34,927 nucleotides of DNA, taken from positions 1 to 34,927 of the forward strand of contig JBKQPR010000109.1 of assembly GCA_052144935.1 (NCBI GenBank), written 5' to 3'. The position numbers and the translations under genes are program-made. Shown here piece after piece: positions 30,505-34,927 of the stretch (positions are counted from its first letter, which is position 1; each line of letters begins with the position of its first letter). The notes beneath the pieces were generated by a model. The model was not told the DNA's origin, did no database searches, and saw only the letters and a list, made by a program, of their open reading frames with translations. Source of the DNA: JOPF133 sp052144935 (GTDB taxonomy: Bacteria > Acidobacteriota > Terriglobia > Bryobacterales > Bryobacteraceae).

Positions 30505-30969
30505 CTACTGGGGATAGCGGCCCACCAGCTTCCTGCACATTCCGTGCGCCCGGTGAATCCAAGGCGCTTCCGGAAGGAACATGAAGGGGCACTCTCCTTT
30601 GACTACGCGGATGCCGTTTGCGGCGCAGAAGACGGCCGCACTCAGGCTGACGGCCCCGCGGCCGGCCGCCCGGTACATCCAGACCCGGCGGACGCCCGCG
30701 GCGGCACACTCCTCGACTACCTGTTCGGTCACCTCCGGAGGGGTCAGCAAGAGAGCGCCTTCCACCGGCGGCGCCACGTCCGAAAGGCTCGCAAAACAGG
30801 CGACGCCTTCCATCTCTCGAATGCCGGGGTTGACGGGCACGGCATCGTATCCACGATTCAGGAACTCGCGGAACAGCAGCCGCGTGAAGTCCTTGGGGTT
30901 CCTGGAAACGCCCACAACGGCTAACCGGTGGAGCGCGAGAAAGTCCTGGACATCCAACAGAGTAGTCAT
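30505..30969 (-). CDS. CoA-binding protein (YccU-like)
   Basis: This 154-aa protein is a single CoA-binding Rossmann domain of the succinyl-CoA-synthetase alpha type. VVGVSRNPKDFTRLLFREF is the nucleotide-binding loop and helix, VPVNPGIREMEGV a second conserved block, and LLLTPPEVTEQVVEECAAAG the third. No catalytic His of succinyl-CoA synthetase is present. Members are soluble and poorly characterised. A perfect -10 box lies 8 nt before the ATG, so it is probably transcribed alone and leaderless. Confidence 0.85.
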   Translation of the reverse strand: MTTLLDVQDFLALHRLAVVGVSRNPKDFTRLLFREFLNRGYDAVPVNPGIREMEGVACFASLSDVAPPVEGALLLTPPEVTEQVVEECAAAGVRRVWMYRAAGRGAVSLSAAVFCAANGIRVVKGECPFMFLPEAPWIHRAHGMCRKLVGRYPQ

Positions 30970-30977
30970 CGTGCCCT

Positions 30978-30983
30978 ATTATA
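30978..30983 (-). promoter_or_regulatory. Perfect -10 box of the CoA-binding gene
   Basis: TATAAT on the minus strand is followed after 8 nt by the ATG at 30969-30967. The -35 is poor. The transcript would begin within a few bases of the start codon. Confidence 0.5.
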
Positions 30984-31010
30984 GGACCTGGCAGTCTGAA
31001 TTGACAGCGG

Positions 31011-32711
31011 CTACGGTTCCGGCTGGAGTTCCGGGTCGTACGGCGAAAGCCGCGGCGGGCGGGCATCCGGTTCCAGCAGCAGCACGGCGCGGCCGGGGTA
31101 GTAGGCCGTCAGCTTGCGGTCCTCCTGCGCGCCCAAGTCGCGGGCCCAGATGACCCTCTGGCCGCCGATATCGGCGCCGTTGTACACCCATTCGTCCTGA
31201 AATATATGCTGCGGGTAGTAGCGCACGAAGACCAGCAGTGGGCCGGGAATCTGGTTCAGCGCATCCCGGACGAAGATCCGCCGCTCGGGATTGCCGTGGT
31301 TGATGACGTCCCAGGTTTCGTAGGGCCGCAGGGACCGGGAAACCGCCCAGGTGTCGAACAGGTGTACGCCGTACCACAAGCCGAAGTGAACCACCGACAG
31401 CAGCACCAGGATCCGGGCGGCCTCCTGCCCCGCCGGTTGCCCCCGCACCGTGATGCGGCTCAGCCTTTCCAAACCCGCCACGCTCATCAGCACGAACAGG
31501 CAGGTGCAGGCCGCCAGGTAGTGGACTTGAAACGCGGGAAAAAAGTTGACCCCTAGGGCAAACAACGCCAGCGTCAATGGAACCCACGCGAAGCGATACT
31601 CGCGGATGCCCGCCAGGAAAACCAGCAGGGCGATGTAGAGCGGCGGAAGGAAGAAGAAGCGATAGTAGCGGACGCGATATTCGAGGCGCTGCAGATAGCT
31701 GGCGAGCGTGTCGGTGCGCTCCCCGTGGAACGACAACTGCATTTTGTAATCCATGGCCTGCTGCGGCGTGAGGTCGCGGTGCGGAACCGGGTTGGGCTGC
31801 AAGGTAAGCGAGGCAGGCACGCCGTATTGGTACATGCTGAGCGATTCGGGCAGGGTAGTGAAACTGCCGGTCACGGCCTTGTTCTGAGCGAGCGTGAGAG
31901 CCAGCGCGGGCACAATCGCCAGCGCCGTTGCGGCCGCCAGCTTGATCAGCCGGCGGGCATTCTCCGGGCGGCGGGCGTCCCTCAGGCGGCGAATTAGCGG
32001 AAGGAAATACAGCGCCACGGCGAGCGACAGGAAGATGGATTCGTAAGGCCGTATGAGCAGGTGAATGCCCAGGCCCGCGCCGAGGAACGCCGCGTCGCGC
32101 GCGCGGCCGCTTTGGCTCAGCCGGGGCAGCGCGCCGAAAACCAGGCAGCCGGCCGCCGCGGCGAAGGCTCCGCCCCAGTATCCGTTCATCCACTGGCTGA
32201 GCGGTCCGAATTCGAAGATCGCCAGGAAACCGCCCGCGAGCGCCCAGCCCGGCGTGGTCCAGGCGCGCAGCATCCAGTAGCACAGCGCGCAAAACGCCGC
32301 GGTGGCCAGCAGCACGCCGGCCCAGGGATGGCCGAACAGGGCCCAGCCGAGCGCCAGCATCAACCCCTGGCCCGCCGGATAGATGGAGCTGTAGGTGGGT
32401 TGCTGCAGGACGAAGAAGGTTTCGAAGAACTGGCTGAGCGGATGCGCGGGATTGGCCAGGCGCCAGTGCCGCAGCGTATCGGCCACCAGCAGATGGCCGA
32501 ACTCGTCGTAGACATCCGGAGTGGGCGCGGGATGGTTCGGCAGCAGGAGCAGCCGCAGGGCCACGGGGAGCGCCGCGAGCAGCAGCAAACTCCAGAGAGT
32601 CCGCTGGGCGAGGCGCGCGGCGGCAGGCTCCAGCCACGGCCGCCAGAGCACGGCCATCGCGGCCAGCGCGCCGGCCAACAGCAGTTCGAGCGCAAACATT
32701 GGAAATTCCAT
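31011..32711 (-). CDS. GT39/ArnT-like polytopic membrane glycosyltransferase
   Basis: This is a 566-aa integral membrane protein with about 11 hydrophobic segments. After the first helices comes TPDVYDEFGHLLVADTLRHW. The Asp-Glu pair in this extracytoplasmic loop, followed by QQPTYSSIYPAGQGL, is typical of the GT-C fold (GT39/GT83, ArnT/PMT). The C-terminal 110 residues (about 450-566) are soluble. Such enzymes use lipid-phosphate-linked sugars as donors; donor and acceptor are unknown here. The start is ambiguous between ATGs at 32711 and 32699; both precede the first helix (ALELLLAGALAAMAVLW). It is the only gene of its direction in this part and has no partner nearby. Confidence 0.72.
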   Translation of the reverse strand: MEFPMFALELLLAGALAAMAVLWRPWLEPAAARLAQRTLWSLLLLAALPVALRLLLLPNHPAPTPDVYDEFGHLLVADTLRHWRLANPAHPLSQFFETFFVLQQPTYSSIYPAGQGLMLALGWALFGHPWAGVLLATAAFCALCYWMLRAWTTPGWALAGGFLAIFEFGPLSQWMNGYWGGAFAAAAGCLVFGALPRLSQSGRARDAAFLGAGLGIHLLIRPYESIFLSLAVALYFLPLIRRLRDARRPENARRLIKLAAATALAIVPALALTLAQNKAVTGSFTTLPESLSMYQYGVPASLTLQPNPVPHRDLTPQQAMDYKMQLSFHGERTDTLASYLQRLEYRVRYYRFFFLPPLYIALLVFLAGIREYRFAWVPLTLALFALGVNFFPAFQVHYLAACTCLFVLMSVAGLERLSRITVRGQPAGQEAARILVLLSVVHFGLWYGVHLFDTWAVSRSLRPYETWDVINHGNPERRIFVRDALNQIPGPLLVFVRYYPQHIFQDEWVYNGADIGGQRVIWARDLGAQEDRKLTAYYPGRAVLLLEPDARPPRLSPYDPELQPEP

Positions 32712-33040
32712 TGTGGCAGAGAGCGCGCGGTACACATGCTTTCGGGATTTCGCGGTTTAGCGGTGTCAACCGCAATCGGCACGGCGCTGGAACCACCCGA
32801 ATCGCAGCGTCCGGGAAGCCATCCCCGCCGGTTACAACGTGGGAGCGGAAGCAAAACCGGTACTCAGTACCGGAAAATGTCCAGCTAATGGACGACTATC
32901 GTTTTGACCGTGATCCGTGCGGACCCCTGACCCGTGTCCATGGTGGGCACCGAGCTTGGATGCATCGCGAACCGCCGATTTTATGGATCGCGTTTTTCGG
33001 AATGGACACGCGATCGTTGCAGATAACGGGCAAGTCGAAA
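32712..33040. other. Stretch without a supported gene
   Basis: A plus-strand frame from 32699 to 33346 passes through but it has no motif, and in its second half it is antisense to the HicA/HicB genes. The only feature I support is the perfect inverted repeat at 32857-32873. Confidence 0.35.
32857..32873. repeat. Perfect 7-3-7 inverted repeat
   Basis: ccggtac-tca-gtaccgg is a perfect palindrome flanked by A-runs (aaaa before, aaaa after). It could be a protein-binding site or a hairpin downstream of the HicA gene. Its function is unknown. Confidence 0.4.
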
Positions 33041-33229
33041 CTATTTCGCGATACCAGCTTGTCTCAGCACCGCGTTGGCGGTGTGCCTGGACAGGATTCT
33101 CCCGTCCACGGGGAAACGCCGTTGCGCGATCGGACTGTACCAGATTTCGTGGTCACCTCTGCCTGGCTGCTCGAAGTGACATCCATACGCACGAAGAATC
33201 TCCTTGACGCTCGGGGTGTAACTGGCCAT
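33041..33229 (-). CDS. hicA: HicA-like toxin
   Basis: This 62-aa protein has the double-stranded-RNA-binding-like HicA fold. VKEILRAYGCHFEQPGRGDH supplies the first helix and the catalytic-His region (H27; the usual preceding Ser/Thr is Asp here). FPVDGRILSRHTANAVLRQA is the C-terminal strand and helix pattern (hP..(x)..T...IL.QAG). HicA toxins cleave mRNA. The start overlaps the antitoxin stop by one base, so the pair is coupled. The product is a little shorter and more divergent than E. coli HicA. I judge it intact but have no test of activity. Confidence 0.78.
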   Translation of the reverse strand: MASYTPSVKEILRAYGCHFEQPGRGDHEIWYSPIAQRRFPVDGRILSRHTANAVLRQAGIAK

Positions 33230-33492
33230 CAGAAGGTCAGGATGCCACTATCTTCGTGCCGGCACAGCACGTGGAAACTCGCGATCCGGTCGCTGGTGGC
33301 ACCGTTCAACTCCAACAACTCGGGGATAAGCGTTCTCAGCTTCTGAACCAGAACGTTAGGTGAATCGGCTTCAGCAACAAGGCCGGGGACATCCTCGCTC
33401 TCGGCCACCCAGACGCCAGCCTCGCTGTCCCACTGCGCGCGGATCTCGTAAACGCCAGATTGCGTCGATTTCTCCACGGCTAATTTTATCAT
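33229..33492 (-). CDS. hicB: HicB-like antitoxin (DUF1902-type)
   Basis: This 87-aa protein precedes the HicA gene. The pattern YEIRAQWDSEAGVWVAESED followed by VPGLVAEADSPNVLVQKL is the HicB/DUF1902 ferredoxin-like core (W/E-x-D-x-PG motif). It lacks the C-terminal DNA-binding HTH or ribbon-helix-helix of classical HicB, so autoregulation may be weak or use other means. A strong Shine-Dalgarno (ggaggg) lies before the ATG at 33492. The antitoxin-first gene order is the opposite of E. coli hicAB but common in this subfamily. Confidence 0.78.
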   Translation of the reverse strand: MIKLAVEKSTQSGVYEIRAQWDSEAGVWVAESEDVPGLVAEADSPNVLVQKLRTLIPELLELNGATSDRIASFHVLCRHEDSGILTF

Positions 33493-33859
33493 GGCCCTCC
33501 GTGGCTGTTGTGCTCAGTCACCTAAGCCAAGGCCAGACCGGAGCGAACCGGGACGCTCTGCAACCTACCCCAACGAGGACTCGAACCTGAAAAGAAAGGA
33601 CTTGATGGCCCAAAATCTTCCGTAGCGTAGTGTTATCAACGATTTAGGATTTGGCTCCCCAGTCTGGACACGTTTCGAACTTTTGCGGCCAAAAACGCGG
33701 CCCGCTCGAACCGCTCCAATTGCCTGTTAATCAATGGCATCCGCACAGAATTGGCGCACCCATCCAAACTGGGCGCCCAGTAAGGATGAGTCTCGAACCG
33801 CGGGCTACCGGCATCACTCGGCCGACGACCCAAGGATCTTGTAAGGAACCGTGCTGTCA
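33493..33859. other. Stretch without a supported gene, holding a T-arm-like sequence
   Basis: No supported gene. 33571-33601 is one of two related T-arm-like sequences (see that entry). The remainder has unrecognised short frames only. Confidence 0.35.
33571..33601 (-). repeat. tRNA-T-arm-like repeat, copy 1
   Basis: On the minus strand the segment contains aggttcgagtcct: a TTCGAGT loop in a 3-bp stem, as in a tRNA T-arm, but the stem is too short and no acceptor stem pairs. It matches the segment at 34764-34794 at about 23 of 31 positions, in the same orientation. It is not a tRNA gene. Confidence 0.4.
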
Positions 33860-34609
33860 CTAGTGCCCGACGACGAGGTACTTGTTGGGGACATTCCGGA
33901 GTTGCGGCTCCCTGTGGTGGAGTTTGCGATGCAGGTGCTGGATGTTGCTGTAGATATCTTCTTCGCGCCTGTGAAACTGCCGGTAGAGTCCGCACTGAGC
34001 GTATGAAATCGGAGTGACATCGTACACAACTGTTTCCCAGTGCATCGATTCTCCCCACAATATCGCCTGAACTCGAAGGTCGAGGTCAGCGCCTGCGTCC
34101 ACGAGAAGTTCCATTACAGGCCGGCAATAGTTGAAGATGCTATTTACTGCGTGGAAAATGGCTGTTTGTCCTCCGAGGGCATCTGCGTCCCGATCTGCAC
34201 GGGCGTTCACGTCGGCGCCGGCCGTAAGCAGAACGCGAGCGCAACGCGTGGAATTGAACTCCGCGCATACGTGTAGAGCCGAAACTCCACGGCAGGAGGT
34301 GAAGGCGCACAAAGGACTCAGTTTTCGTTGCAGATTTTCGCTTGACTTGGAAAGGAGTGCTTGGAGTCTTTCGTCGTCGTCGAGCAGGACCGCTTCGAGC
34401 AGCGGATCTCCCACCTCTGCCCCAGCGTCCAGCATGACTTGTAAGCATTCGGGGAATCGCGAGGATCGAAGATACATCTCGATCGGCGCATCAATTGGCC
34501 GCCTGCCGTTAATCGGCTTAGTCGGGCTGACTCCCGCAGCCAGCACAGCGCGGATACCGTCGGGGGAGTGCTCCTCGAATTCTCCTAACAAGTCTGCTTC
34601 GGTGGCCAA
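33860..34609 (-). CDS. Ankyrin-repeat protein
   Basis: This 249-aa soluble protein has several ankyrin repeats. The clearest are GVSALHVCAEFNSTRCARVL followed by LTAGADVNAR, and TAIFHAVNSIFNYCRPVMEL followed by LVDAGADLDLR. Weaker ones lie near residues 15-35 (GIRAVLAAGVSP) and 50-75 (CLQVMLDAGAEVGDPL). Ankyrin repeats mediate protein binding; no effector domain or signal peptide is present. The start is TTG at 34609 with the Shine-Dalgarno gaggagg upstream. The gene is flanked on both sides by a related tRNA-T-arm-like sequence, which suggests acquisition as a unit. Function is unknown. Confidence 0.78.
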   Translation of the reverse strand: MATEADLLGEFEEHSPDGIRAVLAAGVSPTKPINGRRPIDAPIEMYLRSSRFPECLQVMLDAGAEVGDPLLEAVLLDDDERLQALLSKSSENLQRKLSPLCAFTSCRGVSALHVCAEFNSTRCARVLLTAGADVNARADRDADALGGQTAIFHAVNSIFNYCRPVMELLVDAGADLDLRVQAILWGESMHWETVVYDVTPISYAQCGLYRQFHRREEDIYSNIQHLHRKLHHREPQLRNVPNKYLVVGH

Positions 34610-34763
34610 AAGCGCCTCCTCTGGCGATCATAGCCGCCAGCACCCGGCCGGAGCAAGTCGTGGGGCGTCACACACGGGTATTCCCGCCTGGTCGCCCGGC
34701 CCCTTACCGATTCCTCTGGTTGTGGCCGGGATGCGCACCAGCCCAGAAGTTCTCCACAAGGGG
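34610..34763. other. Intergenic stretch upstream of the ankyrin gene
   Basis: No gene seen. It includes TATGAT on the minus strand about 20 nt upstream of the ankyrin TTG start, a possible -10 box. The window then ends (34825-34927) without another supported gene. Confidence 0.35.
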
Positions 34764-34824
34764 CAGCGAGGATTCGAGCCTGAATACAAACGATTTAGCT
34801 CATTGAACTAAACCGCTGAGCGGT
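34764..34824 (-). repeat. tRNA-like relic, copy 2 with extra hairpins
   Basis: On the minus strand, a D-arm-like palindrome (accgc-tca-gcggt) comes first, then a hairpin ttag(t)-tcaatga-(g)ctaa in the anticodon-arm position, then a T-arm-like aggctcgaatcct. The order matches a tRNA, but the T-stem has 3 bp, the anticodon loop lacks U33 and the acceptor stem does not pair. It is a decayed tRNA or an element end, not a functional gene. The first part matches 33571-33601. Confidence 0.4.
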
Positions 34825-34927
34825 AATCTTCTGCGTTCCGGCCTTGCGCCGGACCCCCCCTGGCGTGGCGCGAGGCTCCTTTGAAACACTGGATCAGGTT
34901 ATTTCCAATGACCAATCCAACTTTCAA

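Noticed and set aside
30979..32796. Long minus-strand open frame (605 codons) in another frame
   Set aside because: Same strand as the GT39-like gene but with an Arg/Pro-rich product; the other frame has clear membrane helices.
32917..33207. Plus-strand 96-aa frame
   Set aside because: Most of it is antisense to hicA and it has no recognisable domain or start signal.
1..34927. CRISPR array
   Set aside because: No regularly spaced direct repeats of 24-37 nt and no cas genes were seen.

Overview
The window looks like a high-GC chromosome segment from a soil-type Acidobacterium, most likely of the Solibacter/Bryobacter group. This is inferred from gene content rather than a marker gene. It carries a TonB-receptor-like protein with a carboxypeptidase-type N-terminal domain beside an acidobacterial VWFA-related protein, three copies or relics of the soil-associated TIGR03435 family, and several small toxin-antitoxin modules. 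I see no rRNA, no intact tRNA and no CRISPR array.

Layout. 98-3550 holds a MacB/FtsX-type permease and a NatA/NatB-type ABC exporter pair. 3561-5021 (minus strand) is a compact signalling operon: receiver domain, Crp/Fnr regulator, PilZ protein. 5022-6133 has no gene I can support. 6134-11805 (minus) is a surface cluster: a deleted TIGR03435 minigene, a 1058-aa outer-membrane receptor and a VWFA-related secreted protein. 12222-13465 has another TIGR03435 relic and a RES/Xre toxin-antitoxin pair with a clear operator-like palindrome.

13605-21588 is the most interesting part. It is one long plus-strand operon: an unknown coiled-coil protein, a PspA/IM30 (ESCRT-III-like) protein, a membrane-anchored substrate-binding protein fused to an OmpA peptidoglycan-binding domain, an ABC permease, an ABC ATPase, a membrane-anchored coiled-coil protein and a tandem AAA+ ATPase whose first AAA domain is degenerate. 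A two-gene nucleotidyltransferase cassette sits between permease and ATPase. I read this as an envelope system in which a PspA polymer is remodelled by a dedicated AAA+ motor and linked to a transporter tethered to the cell wall. That coupling is a hypothesis.

21636-27038 is mixed accessory DNA: a RelE-type toxin pseudogene, a membrane protein, RNase HI, a DUF4440-like secreted protein, a full-length TIGR03435 protein and a frameshifted gene. 27035-29708 holds a HAD phosphatase divergent from aguB-aguA, which convert agmatine to putrescine. 29709-30440 contains integrase and transposase debris. 30505-32711 has a CoA-binding protein and a GT39-like membrane protein. 33041-34609 has a HicA/HicB pair and an ankyrin protein flanked by two related tRNA-T-arm-like sequences.

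A recurring regulatory pattern is a good -10 box placed 5-8 nt before the start codon (antitoxin gene, aguB, HAD gene, CoA-binding gene, possibly rnhA), which suggests leaderless transcripts.
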